64,000 nt of DNA from Desulfovibrio sp. JC022 (GTDB lineage: Bacteria; Desulfobacterota; Desulfovibrionia; Desulfovibrionales; Desulfovibrionaceae), in NCBI RefSeq assembly GCF_010470665.1, contig NZ_VOPZ01000007.1, positions 171,106 to 235,105 on the forward strand, written 5' to 3'. This document shows, in pieces, positions 44,998-53,482 of the stretch. The number at the start of each line of letters is the position of its first letter. The stretch's first letter is position 1. The translations under genes were made by a program, and so were the position numbers. The notes beneath the pieces are model-generated. The model was not told where the DNA came from, searched no databases, and worked only from the letters and a program-made list of their open reading frames with translations.

Positions 44998-45077
44998 GAT
45001 GCGCTATCGCGCTATTTTAAAAGATGCCTTCGGCGACCCTTCGGGGACCAGAGAAACTTTTATTATGGCTTCGCCGT
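44998..45077 (+). repeat. Intergenic GCCTCCGGCGGC repeat, variant copy 6
   Basis: GATGCGCTATCGCGC start, degenerate GCCTTCGGCGAC (45026-45037), CCTTCGGGGACCAGAG, ACTTTTATTATGGCTTCGCC end. It has lost half of the hairpin and, unlike the others, faces against the surrounding genes, lying between leuD and leuB. Confidence 0.7.
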
Positions 45078-45133
45078 CTTAGATGGACAGATCGTCTTAG
45101 ATAAAAACGAGCTGCCCTGCATCTTGATTAGTT

Positions 45134-45628
45134 CTATTTAGAAAGACGTTCTTTTACGTATTCTACCAGTCCGCCGCAATCGAGGATGCCTTTCATGAAC
45201 GGGGGAACCGGGGCGCAGGTGATGGTTTCGCCTGTTGTTACGTTCTTGATTTCACCCTTATCTGCGTCAACTTCAAGCTGATCGCCGTCACCGAGCTTTT
45301 CAAAATCATCACCCACTTCGAGGAGAATGAGGCCCATGTTGAAACCATTACGGTAAAAAATACGGGCAAAACTCTTAGCTACAACAACCGGAATTCCGGC
45401 ACCGAGAAGTGAAATAGGAGCGTGTTCACGAGAAGAACCACAGCCGAAGTTCTCATCGGCAACCATGATATCGTTCTTTTTAACACGCTTAATCCAGCCT
45501 TCTTCAAGACCTTCCATACAATTCGCACCGAGTTCATCAGGATCGGTGGTAACCAAAAAACGGGCCGGGATGATGGCATCAGTATCAATATGCGCCCCGA
45601 CTCTATGTGCAGTACCTTTAATAGACAT
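45134..45628 (-). CDS. leuD: 3-isopropylmalate dehydratase, small subunit
   Basis: Swivel domain of isopropylmalate isomerase. 164 aa of the shorter, archaeal/sulfate-reducer type: [22 protein letters not shown] (substrate-binding loop) and [21 protein letters not shown] lies upstream of ATG 45628. Partner LeuC is encoded just upstream. Confidence 0.96.
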   Translation of the reverse strand: MSIKGTAHRVGAHIDTDAIIPARFLVTTDPDELGANCMEGLEEGWIKRVKKNDIMVADENFGCGSSREHAPISLLGAGIPVVVAKSFARIFYRNGFNMGLILLEVGDDFEKLGDGDQLEVDADKGEIKNVTTGETITCAPVPPFMKGILDCGGLVEYVKERLSK

Positions 45629-45718
45629 ATATAAAATTCTCCTTGGGGATAACTGCTCCCCGCTAGAAACTTAAACTCATAAAATATATTCGATGCCCCA
45701 CTTCTAAAAACCTCAACT

Positions 45719-45808
45719 AAAAGGTTTTGGGATTCTTAAACCCTTTTGCAAAAGGGTTTAAGCCGCCGGAGGCAAAATCAATTAATTCTTCAAAGCGCAT
45801 AGCGCATC
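45719..45808 (-). repeat. Intergenic GCCTCCGGCGGC repeat, copy 7
   Basis: Minus orientation: GATGCGCTATGCGC (45808-45795), GCCTCCGGCGGC (45773-45762), perfect hairpin TTAAACCCTTTTG/CAAAAGGGTTTAA, then AATCCCAAAACCTTTT. It lies between leuC and leuD, inside the operon. Confidence 0.85.
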
Positions 45809-45811
45809 AGC

Positions 45812-47071
45812 TTACAAAGATTCAGGATCAGTAATAATACCTGTGATAGCGGAAGCTGCTGCTACAGCGGGGCTGGAGAGGAAAACTTCACTCTCGAGGC
45901 TGCCCATGCGGCCCTTGAAGTTACGGTTGGTGGTGGCGATTGCTCTTTCACCGCCTGCAAGAATACCCATATGCCCACCGAGACAGGGACCGCATGTTGC
46001 AGGACCTACGATTGCGCCGGATTCCATAAAAGTTTCGATCAAACCTTCGCGCAGAGCCTGCTTCCAGATGTTCGGGGTAGCGGGCAACACGATCAGACGA
46101 ACATTCTTATTAGATTTGCGCCCCTTCAGCACTGCTGCGGCTTCGCGCAGGTCTTCAATACGACCGTTGGTGCAGGAACCGATGACAGCCTGATGAATGG
46201 TCATATCCTTAACTTCGTCAACGGGCTTAACATTATCCGGCAGATGCGGACAGGCGATCTGGGGCTTCATACCCGTTACGTCGATTTTGACTACGCGCTC
46301 GTAGCTTGCACCTTCGTCAGCACGCATTTCAACATCGCCGGTGCGACCCGCGGCCTTGCAATATTCAAGAGTCTTTGCGTCAACCGGGAACAGGCCGACC
46401 TTACCGCCAGCTTCGATTGCCATGTTGGCAATGGTCATGCGGCCTTCAATGGAAAGATTATCAACAACAGAACCGCTGAATTCGAGCGCCTTGTACAGTG
46501 CACCGGAAACACCGATAGTGCCGATGAGATTCAGGATGTAATCCTTGGCACCAATGTACTTGCCGGGAGTTCCTTCGATCTCGACTTTGATGGTAGGAGG
46601 TACTTTGAACCATGTTTCACCCAGTGCCATACCGCCGGCGATGTCAGTAGAGCCCATTCCGGTAGCGAATGCTCCGAGACCGCCGTAGGTGCAGGTGTGG
46701 GAGTCAGCACCGATTACGATATCGGAAGGACCGACAAGCCCCAGCTCGGGCAGCAATGCATGCTCAACCCCGACTTCGCCACCCTCATAATAATGGGTGA
46801 TGTTCTTTTCATGGGCGAACTCGCGGACAACCTTGACCTGTTCTGCGGAATCAATGTCCTTGTTAGGAGTGAAATGGTCACAGACAAGAGCAACTTTGTC
46901 CTTGTCGAAGACCTGATCCGCGCCCATGGCCCTGAATGATTTAATAGCAAGGGGAGCGGTAATGTCATTGGCCAGTACCATGGAAACATTGCAGCGGACA
47001 ATCTGGCCCGGCTCTTTCACTGTTTCGTCGGTATGAGCCTGTAAAATTTTCTCAGCTAAAGTTTTACCCAT
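45812..47071 (-). CDS. leuC: 3-isopropylmalate dehydratase, large subunit
   Basis: Aconitase-family 4Fe-4S enzyme that isomerises 2- to 3-isopropylmalate. 419 aa, the HacA/archaeal-type length. Cluster cysteines lie in VIGSCTNGR and VGPATCGPCLGGHMG; ADSHTCTYGGLGAFATGMGSTD is the substrate-domain signature. The start overlaps the end of leuA by 8 bp (TAATG), so the two are coupled. Confidence 0.96.
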   Translation of the reverse strand: MGKTLAEKILQAHTDETVKEPGQIVRCNVSMVLANDITAPLAIKSFRAMGADQVFDKDKVALVCDHFTPNKDIDSAEQVKVVREFAHEKNITHYYEGGEVGVEHALLPELGLVGPSDIVIGADSHTCTYGGLGAFATGMGSTDIAGGMALGETWFKVPPTIKVEIEGTPGKYIGAKDYILNLIGTIGVSGALYKALEFSGSVVDNLSIEGRMTIANMAIEAGGKVGLFPVDAKTLEYCKAAGRTGDVEMRADEGASYERVVKIDVTGMKPQIACPHLPDNVKPVDEVKDMTIHQAVIGSCTNGRIEDLREAAAVLKGRKSNKNVRLIVLPATPNIWKQALREGLIETFMESGAIVGPATCGPCLGGHMGILAGGERAIATTNRNFKGRMGSLESEVFLSSPAVAAASAITGIITDPESL

Positions 47072-48611
47072 TATTTTTCTCCTGTTTCATGCGTTCAACC
47101 CTGTTGATGGCGTTGACATAAGCTTTGGCACTGGCGACGATGATGTCTTCGTCAGAACCGCGCCCGATTGATTTAAAACCGTTGTCAGTAATATGGACCG
47201 TAACCGCACCCTGCGCATCAGTACCGCCGGTAACTGCGTTTACGGAATAAAGTTCCAGCTTAGGTGCCCTGCCGACCATCTTGTTGATGGTGGAGAACAC
47301 CGCGTTGATGGGACCGTCGCCAAACCCCACTTCCTGCATGGTTTCAGGATGTTCCTTATCCTTGCTGAAATCTTCCAGCACAATTGCGGCGTGCGGGGAA
47401 ACCCCGGCAGTACCGGAAAATACAGAGAGTTCCTTTACCCGGTACAGGTCGTGAATACGGTAAGCCTCTTCCAGAACGAGAGCTTCAACGTCCTCATCAA
47501 AAATTTCTTCTTTCTTGTCCGCCAGAGCTTTAACAGCAGAGAAAACCCTTCCGATCTGCTCATCGTCCAGCTGGTAACCCATTTCATTGAGCTTGGAACC
47601 CAGCGCATTTCTACCGGAATGCTTACCAATGACAATTGATGTACCCTTCTTGCCGATAGATTCCGGGGTCATAATCTCATAGGTCTGGCGGTTCTTGAGC
47701 ATGCCATCCTGATGAATGCCGGACTCATGGGCAAAAGCGTTGGCTCCGACAATTGCCTTGTAAGGTGAGATGGGCTGACCGATAGTCGTTGCCAACCTGC
47801 GGCAGGACGGGAACAGCTCTTCGGTGAGGATGGAAGTTTCTACATCGTAATAGTCCTTACGGGTATGCAAGGCCATAATCACTTCTTCCAAGGCAGCGTT
47901 ACCGGCACGTTCGCCGATACCGGAGAGAGTTACCTCAGCCTGACGCGCCCCGGCCTTGATTGCAGCCAGAGTGTTGGCGCAAGCCAAGCCGAGATCATTG
48001 TGGCAATGCACGCTGAAGATAGCCTTATCGCTGTTGGGCACTTCTTTGAGCAGGTATTCGATCAACTTACCAAATTCATCCGGCTGGGCGTAACCTACTG
48101 TATCAGGAATGTTGATGGTCGTAGCACCTTCAGCAATGGCGATCTCCACAACCTGTGCGAGGAAATCCCAGCGGGAGCGGGATGCATCTTCAGCAGAAAA
48201 TTCAACATTGGGAGTCAGGGAGACTGCGTGACGCACAGCCTTGCGGGCCATTTCCAAAATCTCTTCCGGTTCCTTATTGAATTTGTGCTTCATGTGGATA
48301 TCAGAAGTAGCCACAAATGTATGGATTCTGGGGTTCTTGGCATGCTTGACTGCCTCGAACGCGCGGTCAATATCAGCTTTCAGTGCGCGGCAGAGTCCGG
48401 CAACCTGAATGTCACCCACAGATTTGGCAATCTCGGTTACAGCTTCGAAATCGCCCTGACTTGCTGCGGGGAATCCGGCTTCGATGATGTCCACACCGAG
48501 TTTTTCCAGCTGTCGGGCCATGGTGATTTTCTCAGCCATGTTCATGGTTGCACCGGGGGACTGCTCGCCATCACGCAATGTAGTATCAAAAATGTATACT
48601 TTATCAGACAT
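47064..48611 (-). CDS. leuA: 2-isopropylmalate synthase
   Basis: Commits 2-oxoisovalerate and acetyl-CoA to leucine. 515 aa with the TIM barrel (FDTTLRDGEQSPGATM, HCHNDLGLACANTLAAI, GIGERAGNAALEEV) and a C-terminal LeuA dimer domain that binds leucine for feedback inhibition. GGAGA precedes ATG 48611. The 170-bp leader (48612-48781) contains a TATAAA on the minus strand (near 48660) but I could not identify a leucine leader peptide or T-box. Confidence 0.96.
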   Translation of the reverse strand: MSDKVYIFDTTLRDGEQSPGATMNMAEKITMARQLEKLGVDIIEAGFPAASQGDFEAVTEIAKSVGDIQVAGLCRALKADIDRAFEAVKHAKNPRIHTFVATSDIHMKHKFNKEPEEILEMARKAVRHAVSLTPNVEFSAEDASRSRWDFLAQVVEIAIAEGATTINIPDTVGYAQPDEFGKLIEYLLKEVPNSDKAIFSVHCHNDLGLACANTLAAIKAGARQAEVTLSGIGERAGNAALEEVIMALHTRKDYYDVETSILTEELFPSCRRLATTIGQPISPYKAIVGANAFAHESGIHQDGMLKNRQTYEIMTPESIGKKGTSIVIGKHSGRNALGSKLNEMGYQLDDEQIGRVFSAVKALADKKEEIFDEDVEALVLEEAYRIHDLYRVKELSVFSGTAGVSPHAAIVLEDFSKDKEHPETMQEVGFGDGPINAVFSTINKMVGRAPKLELYSVNAVTGGTDAQGAVTVHITDNGFKSIGRGSDEDIIVASAKAYVNAINRVERMKQEKNNG

Positions 48612-48781
48612 TTATCTATCTCCTAGCAGAGGATGCAAAAAAAGACCTTTTGCAGTTTATAACAAAATTTGGGAATAAAACAGTGAAACAGGTTAAACTA
48701 CTGAGTAATTTACCGTCCCCTAAAGAATTTTGGTACCTTATAAGCTTATTCTGGATGTAGTTTCAGAACTACCTGAAAAAC

Positions 48782-49549
48782 TTATGACAATTCTTTGGAG
48801 GACTTTCCTAGTAGCTTATTGCTTCTGCGGGATAGAATGAAAATAGTATAAATGGGACCGGAAATAATGTATCCGGCAAAAATCACGAAACCCAAAAACT
48901 TGGGCTGGGAGGCAACCATGGTAAAGAGCGCAATAACGGTAACCATGGAACTGAAGGGATGAGCTTTGAACACGCCGAATTCTTTGAAAGAATTGTAACG
49001 AACAGTACTCACCATCAGAAAAGCGAGGCAATATACGAGCACCAGAGTGAACATAGGCAGTACACTCTGTGCGAGATTTTCAGGAATGTAAGGAGCGAAA
49101 AGAATCAAAGTAGACAAGGTACAACCAGCCGCAGGAATGGGCAGACCGATGAAATGGGCCTTGGAGGTTGTTCCAGACTGAACATTAAAACGGGCAAGTC
49201 TAAGCACACCGCAAGCCATCAACAAGAAAGCCGCCAGCATACCCAGTCTTCCGAACTGGTGAAGTTGCCAGTGGTAGACCATGAACGCAGGAGTAACACC
49301 AAAGGCAACCGCATCCGCCAGAGAATCGAGCTGAACGCCGAATTCACTGCTGGTTCCGGTCAACCGGGCCACCTTTCCGTCGAGACCGTCGAACAGACAG
49401 CTCACCAGAATGGCGACAGCACTCATTTCGTATGCACCTTCCACAACCCAGTTCATCGCGAGGAACCCACAAAAAAGGCTCGTCACGGTGAGAAGGTTGG
49501 GCAGAATGTATACGCCCTTGTGCTTTGGTATTCTTTTTTCCTTTGCCAT
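48782..49549 (-). CDS. pssA: CDP-diacylglycerol-serine O-phosphatidyltransferase
   Basis: Makes phosphatidylserine, the precursor of phosphatidylethanolamine. 255-aa membrane protein; the CDP-alcohol phosphotransferase motif reads DGLDGKVARLTGTSSEFG followed by LDSLAD (D-G-x2-A-R-x8-G-x3-D-x3-D). About seven membrane helices. Codirectional and upstream of leuA, so the two may share transcripts. Confidence 0.94.
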   Translation of the reverse strand: MAKEKRIPKHKGVYILPNLLTVTSLFCGFLAMNWVVEGAYEMSAVAILVSCLFDGLDGKVARLTGTSSEFGVQLDSLADAVAFGVTPAFMVYHWQLHQFGRLGMLAAFLLMACGVLRLARFNVQSGTTSKAHFIGLPIPAAGCTLSTLILFAPYIPENLAQSVLPMFTLVLVYCLAFLMVSTVRYNSFKEFGVFKAHPFSSMVTVIALFTMVASQPKFLGFVIFAGYIISGPIYTIFILSRRSNKLLGKSSKELS

Positions 49550-49674
49550 GAAAAATACTTATACTTATTTGGAAATAAATTCCAGTAGAATTGTATTAGA
49601 TTTTTAAATTCATTTTAACCGTTGCTGGTCAAAATGTTCGATTGGCAACAACTTTGCTGCCTCTTCCAGAACAG

Positions 49675-49703
49675 TTACTACTCCCCTGTTAAGCAAAGGT
49701 CAA
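49675..49703 (-). promoter_or_regulatory. Candidate promoter for pssA
   Basis: Minus strand TTGACC (49703-49698), 17 bp, TAGTAA (49680-49675). It would give a leader of about 120 bases. The remaining gap 49704-49822 shows only an AT palindrome (ATATAAAT-T-ATTTATAT near 49715-49731). Confidence 0.45.
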
Positions 49704-49822
49704 CCCGTGAAATATAAATTATTTATATATCAGTATCGGGATTATAGCGCAGCCCAAGCCCTGCAAGGCATAACCTGCCAGTATAAAAATTGAATACTCA
49801 CCCAGCACCAATTAAGCTAGCT

Positions 49823-50023
49823 CTAAACATTTAAAACCAACCTCCTGCCAGAAGAAAGGAGACATTCATAACTGTCTTTATCTTTCAAAAGTGAATCCAT
49901 CAGCCGCAACCTGCGCTTGCAATAGCCGAGATCATCAAATTCGAAACCAACATGAAAGCCAAGCGTGTGGGCCGCTATCAGAGGCCTATTCCCGGATGAT
50001 ACCACCTCCGAGCACAGCTCCAT
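49823..50023 (-). CDS. Possible 66-aa protein overlapping the mnmA 3' end
   Basis: A frame starting at ATG 50023 inside mnmA (+1 relative to it) continues 163 bp past the mnmA stop and ends at 49823. The part outside mnmA, about residues 13-66, reads like coding sequence (FDDLGYCKRRLRLMDSLLKDKDSYECLL). I do not recognise it. It could be a real small gene, or a remnant of something larger after mnmA. No clear ribosome site. Weak call. Confidence 0.25.
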   Translation of the reverse strand: MELCSEVVSSGNRPLIAAHTLGFHVGFEFDDLGYCKRRLRLMDSLLKDKDSYECLLSSGRRLVLNV

Positions 50024-51068
50024 CTTCTGTATATACAGCCACAATCTGGCCCGGTGTAGGCCGGGAATGCGGCTCAATAAAATCAAATTCTATCCTGCTG
50101 CCAACCTGCACGGCCCTTGCGGGCTTAGATCGCTGACGGTAGCGGGTTTGGATAAATACAGTTTTCGGCCAGCTATCAAAATCGATAAGAAAGTTGAAAT
50201 CGTCCGCCACACACCCCTTGGCCTCAAGCTCATCACGGGTTCCCACGATGAGCAGATTGCGCTCCATATCCTTGTCCAGAACATAGAGCGGAGCCTTCCA
50301 AGCTATGCCCAGACCTCGTCGCTGGCCTTGGGTATAACGCCAGAGTCCTTGATGTTTTCCGACTTTGCTTCCGTCGGAAAGAACGGCAATCCCCGGACCG
50401 GGAAGCTTTACCTTGCGGTCGATCAGAAACTGGCGGTAATCATCGTCAGGAACAAAACAGATTTCCTGACTCTCTGAGGGCAGAGGAATTTCCACACCAC
50501 GCTTTTCAAGCTCGGCATAGGTCTGATCTTTACTATGTCCTCCAAGAGGAAAAATAGCATTCAGAACGGAATCACGAGGAACAAGAGAAAGAAAATAGCT
50601 CTGGTCCTTGCCCATATCAGCACCACGGGCAAGCACCTTTCCGTAACGGTCGTCTTTGGCAATACGCACGTAATGCCCGGTTCCGAGCAGGTCGCAGCCA
50701 AGTTCCTGAGCAGCCTTATAAAGCACGCCGAATTTGATTTCGGGATTGCAAAGAGCGCACGGATTGGGGGTATTTCCCTTCAGATATTCCTGAACAAACG
50801 GCTCAACCACCAAGCGGTCAAACTCGGCAGTCAAATCAAAAACATGCAGAGGCACATCCAGCTCCGCACATCTTTTTTCCAGCCCGGCAACAGCGGTTTG
50901 CGCTTTTTCCTTTCCAAGAAAACAGCCATGGACCGCCACAATATCCGCCCCGCTCTCTTTGAGCAGAACAAGCGAAAGCAGACTGTCCGCACCGCCACTG
51001 ACCGCCATAGCCACTTTGCGCCCGGCTGCCAGTTCATTCAGTTCAGGATATTCAAACCCTGGTTCCAT
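49986..51068 (-). CDS. mnmA: tRNA-specific 2-thiouridylase MnmA
   Basis: Thiolates C2 of wobble U34 in tRNAs for Lys, Glu and Gln. 360 aa. P-loop AVSGGADSLLSLVLL at the N-terminus, the first catalytic Cys in NTPNPCALCNPEIKFG, and the second in ESQEICFVPDDDYRQFL; the C-terminal barrel ends GAVLGGGIIRE. GGAG precedes ATG 51068. MnmG, working on the same base, is encoded at 31321. Confidence 0.95.
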   Translation of the reverse strand: MEPGFEYPELNELAAGRKVAMAVSGGADSLLSLVLLKESGADIVAVHGCFLGKEKAQTAVAGLEKRCAELDVPLHVFDLTAEFDRLVVEPFVQEYLKGNTPNPCALCNPEIKFGVLYKAAQELGCDLLGTGHYVRIAKDDRYGKVLARGADMGKDQSYFLSLVPRDSVLNAIFPLGGHSKDQTYAELEKRGVEIPLPSESQEICFVPDDDYRQFLIDRKVKLPGPGIAVLSDGSKVGKHQGLWRYTQGQRRGLGIAWKAPLYVLDKDMERNLLIVGTRDELEAKGCVADDFNFLIDFDSWPKTVFIQTRYRQRSKPARAVQVGSRIEFDFIEPHSRPTPGQIVAVYTEDGAVLGGGIIRE

Positions 51069-51181
51069 TATATTCTCCGCAAATTACTATTTATTTGTAA
51101 CGGCATATTAACCGTTAAACTTCGTTCCGGTTACAAACTACAGAGCACACCATAGCTGTTCAAGCAAAAAATGAGAAATGC

Positions 51182-51206
51182 CCGGACACCCCCGATGGGT
51201 CTCCGG
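51182..51206. other. Hairpin in the gap between uraA and mnmA
   Basis: CCGGACACCC (51182-51191) and GGGTCTCCGG (51197-51206) pair with one mismatch. The 276-bp gap also has an ATTCAAATT/AATTTGAAT repeat near 51234-51259 and the palindrome at 51265. No gene seen. Confidence 0.4.
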
Positions 51207-51264
51207 ACAAGTCTCTCACAAGTCTCACATCATTCAAATTCATATTTAAATTTGAATTTGATTT

Positions 51265-51294
51265 TTATAAAATAAATATGGATTTATTTTATAA
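51265..51294. other. AT-rich palindrome, AAATAAAT-N4-ATTTATTT type (site B)
   Basis: TTATAAAATAAAT (51265-51277) and ATTTATTTTATAA (51282-51294), perfect 13-bp arms around ATGG. It lies 51 bp after the uraA stop. Confidence 0.55.
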
Positions 51295-51344
51295 TTCTAG
51301 CACAAGTCTATCTATATAATAAGCCGAAACAGTCCGGCGAATTA

Positions 51345-52598
51345 CTATTCTTCTTTCTTAGGTTGCGGCAGCACAAGATTCAGGAAAACACCGAGGATAC
51401 CGGCAAGGCCGATTCCGCCGAGTCTGAACTCATCGCTGAAAGGAGTAGGCAGAGACATGCCGCCCACGCCGAAGATTACGATCAGAGCCACAATTGCGAG
51501 GTTGCGTGCTTCCATGAGATCTTCACCGGCACGAACGAGGGTGTTCATACCGACAACCATGATCGCACCGAAAAGCAGGACCATGATGCCGCCCATTACC
51601 GGAACCGGAATAGTGGACAGGAATGCGCCGACCTTACCGCAGAAAGCGAGGGACATGGCAACGATTGCGGCCCAAGTCATAATAGCGGGGTTGAAAACTT
51701 TAATCAGGGCAACAGCACCGGTAACCTCAGAGTAAGTGGTGTTCGGAGGACCGCCGAGGAAAGCCGCGAGAGAAGTGGCCAGACCGTCTCCAAGCATGGT
51801 GTTCTGGATACCGGGCTCTTTTACGTAATCTTTATCAGCAACAGAGCTGATGGCGAGAACATCGCCGAAGTGCTCAATTGCCGGGGCAATTGCAACTGGA
51901 ACGATGAACAGTATGGCTTCGAGGTTCCATTCAGGAGCGGTAAAATTAGGCATCGCAATCCACGGTGCAGCGGCGACAGCGTCAAAATTTACCAAGCCCA
52001 TGAACAGGGAAACAGCATAACCTGCTGCGATACCGCAAAGGATGGGGATAAGTTTGAGCCAGCCTTTTCCGAGCAGGGAAACCGCAACGGTAACAGCAAG
52101 AGAGACCATGGATATGATGAGTGCGGTCTTTTCAGGAACCAGCACCACAGATCCGTCACCGGTTTTACCAACAGCCATGAACACTGCCACAGGAGCAAGG
52201 ATCAGGCCGATAACCATAATGACCGGACCTGTAACAACCGGAGGCAAAACCCGTTTCAGGATATCGGTTCCGCGCCAGCGGATGAGAAAACTGAGCAGCA
52301 CATAAAAAACACCTGCGGCGGCAAGACCGCAGAGCGTGGAAGGAATACCCCAAGTCTGCACGCCGTAAATGATGGGAGCGATAAAGGCAAAAGAGGAGGC
52401 AAGAAATACGGGGATTTTACCCTTGGTAACAACCTGAAAAACCAATGTTCCCGCACCGGCGGTAAAAAGGGCCACGTTGGGATCAAGGCCGGTAAGAAGA
52501 GGGACAAGGACAAGTGCGCCGAATGCGACGAAAAGCATCTGCGCGCCAAGGACAATGTCTTTTGCCCTGAAATTATACTCAGTACTGGATGTGCTCAT
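51345..52598 (-). CDS. uraA: Uracil permease (NCS2 family)
   Basis: Proton-coupled uracil importer, 417 aa, about 14 membrane segments. The NCS2 signature regions are present: the AIEHFGDVLAIS helix with its substrate-binding Glu, and GGPPNTTYSEVTGAVAL (NAT motif region). Codirectional with upp, 61 bp upstream, so uptake and phosphoribosylation are encoded together. Confidence 0.93.
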   Translation of the reverse strand: MSTSSTEYNFRAKDIVLGAQMLFVAFGALVLVPLLTGLDPNVALFTAGAGTLVFQVVTKGKIPVFLASSFAFIAPIIYGVQTWGIPSTLCGLAAAGVFYVLLSFLIRWRGTDILKRVLPPVVTGPVIMVIGLILAPVAVFMAVGKTGDGSVVLVPEKTALIISMVSLAVTVAVSLLGKGWLKLIPILCGIAAGYAVSLFMGLVNFDAVAAAPWIAMPNFTAPEWNLEAILFIVPVAIAPAIEHFGDVLAISSVADKDYVKEPGIQNTMLGDGLATSLAAFLGGPPNTTYSEVTGAVALIKVFNPAIMTWAAIVAMSLAFCGKVGAFLSTIPVPVMGGIMVLLFGAIMVVGMNTLVRAGEDLMEARNLAIVALIVIFGVGGMSLPTPFSDEFRLGGIGLAGILGVFLNLVLPQPKKEE

Positions 52599-52622
52599 TA
52601 GTAATCTCCGTAAAATTTTTCC

Positions 52623-52651
52623 AAAAAAAAGGCACCGTATTTGGTGCCTTT
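52623..52651 (-). terminator. Terminator between upp and uraA
   Basis: AAAGGCACC (52628-52636) pairs with GGTGCCTTT (52643-52651); on the minus strand T8 follows. uraA is likely expressed below upp. Confidence 0.88.
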
Positions 52652-52659
52652 AAAAACAT

Positions 52660-53286
52660 TTACTTAGTGCCGAATATCTTATCACCCGCGTCTCCGAGAC
52701 CGGGGAGAATGTATCCTACATCGTTAAGTTTTTCATCAATCGACGCGACATAAATATCTACGTCCGGGTGAGCTTTAACAATTTTCTCAATCCCTTCAGG
52801 AGCAGCTACGAGGAACAGACCTTTAATATTGGTACAACCGGACTTCTTGAGAAGTTCAATTGTAGCCAGCAGGGTTCCGCCGGTAGCGAGCATGGGGTCA
52901 AGAATAAGAGCGATGCGCTCATCAATGTTGCTTGCAAGCTTGACGTAATATTCGACAGGCTGCAAACTCTCTTCGTCACGGTAAAAACCGACAACACTGA
53001 CGCGGGCACCCGGAACCATGTCCAGAACGCCGTCCATCATACCGAGGCCGGCCCTGAGAATAGGAACTACGGTGATTTTTTTACCCTTGATTTCCTCTAC
53101 CTCAACTTCACCGGCCCAACCATTAATGGTTTTAGCTTCGGTTGCGAGGTCTTTGGTTGCTTCATAAGTAAGCAATCTGGAAATTTCCTGAGCCAGTGCG
53201 CGAAAACGACTAGTGCTGATGCCGTCTTCACGGAGAATGCCGAGCTTGTGTCTTACCAAAGGATGGTCTACCACATGTACCGCCAC
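52660..53286 (-). CDS. upp: Uracil phosphoribosyltransferase
   Basis: Converts uracil and PRPP to UMP. 208 aa, normal length. PRPP loop region [24 protein letters not shown]; the C-terminal uracil-binding [19 protein letters not shown] is diagnostic. First gene of upp-uraA. Confidence 0.97.
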   Translation of the reverse strand: MAVHVVDHPLVRHKLGILREDGISTSRFRALAQEISRLLTYEATKDLATEAKTINGWAGEVEVEEIKGKKITVVPILRAGLGMMDGVLDMVPGARVSVVGFYRDEESLQPVEYYVKLASNIDERIALILDPMLATGGTLLATIELLKKSGCTNIKGLFLVAAPEGIEKIVKAHPDVDIYVASIDEKLNDVGYILPGLGDAGDKIFGTK

Positions 53287-53482
53287 GGTGCCTCCTTGAT
53301 CCCATGTTATTTGTTTAAAATCCGAAAAGTCAAAACTTCGTGTTTCTATAAGACACAGCTTTGACAGTCAAGCAAAAAAATAACTATTTTCCAGCTAAAC
53401 CATACTCACTTGGAATTACTGGAAATTGCAAATAAGCATTCAATTACTGATCACGAATATAACCCAATACGGAATAAATTAC

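Noticed and set aside
43822-45141. Long open frame (439 codons) on the plus strand opposite leuB
   Set aside because: It is antisense to a well-matched leuB over its whole length; such mirror frames are common with this codon use.
49643-49658. Sigma-54-like site TGGCA-N6-TTGCT on the plus strand
   Set aside because: GG and GC are correctly spaced, but all genes to its right for 3.8 kb are on the minus strand and no transcript target is evident; likely chance.
51363-52601. Long open frame (412 codons) opposite uraA
   Set aside because: It is an antisense mirror of a membrane-protein gene, His/Asn-rich and without motif or ribosome site.
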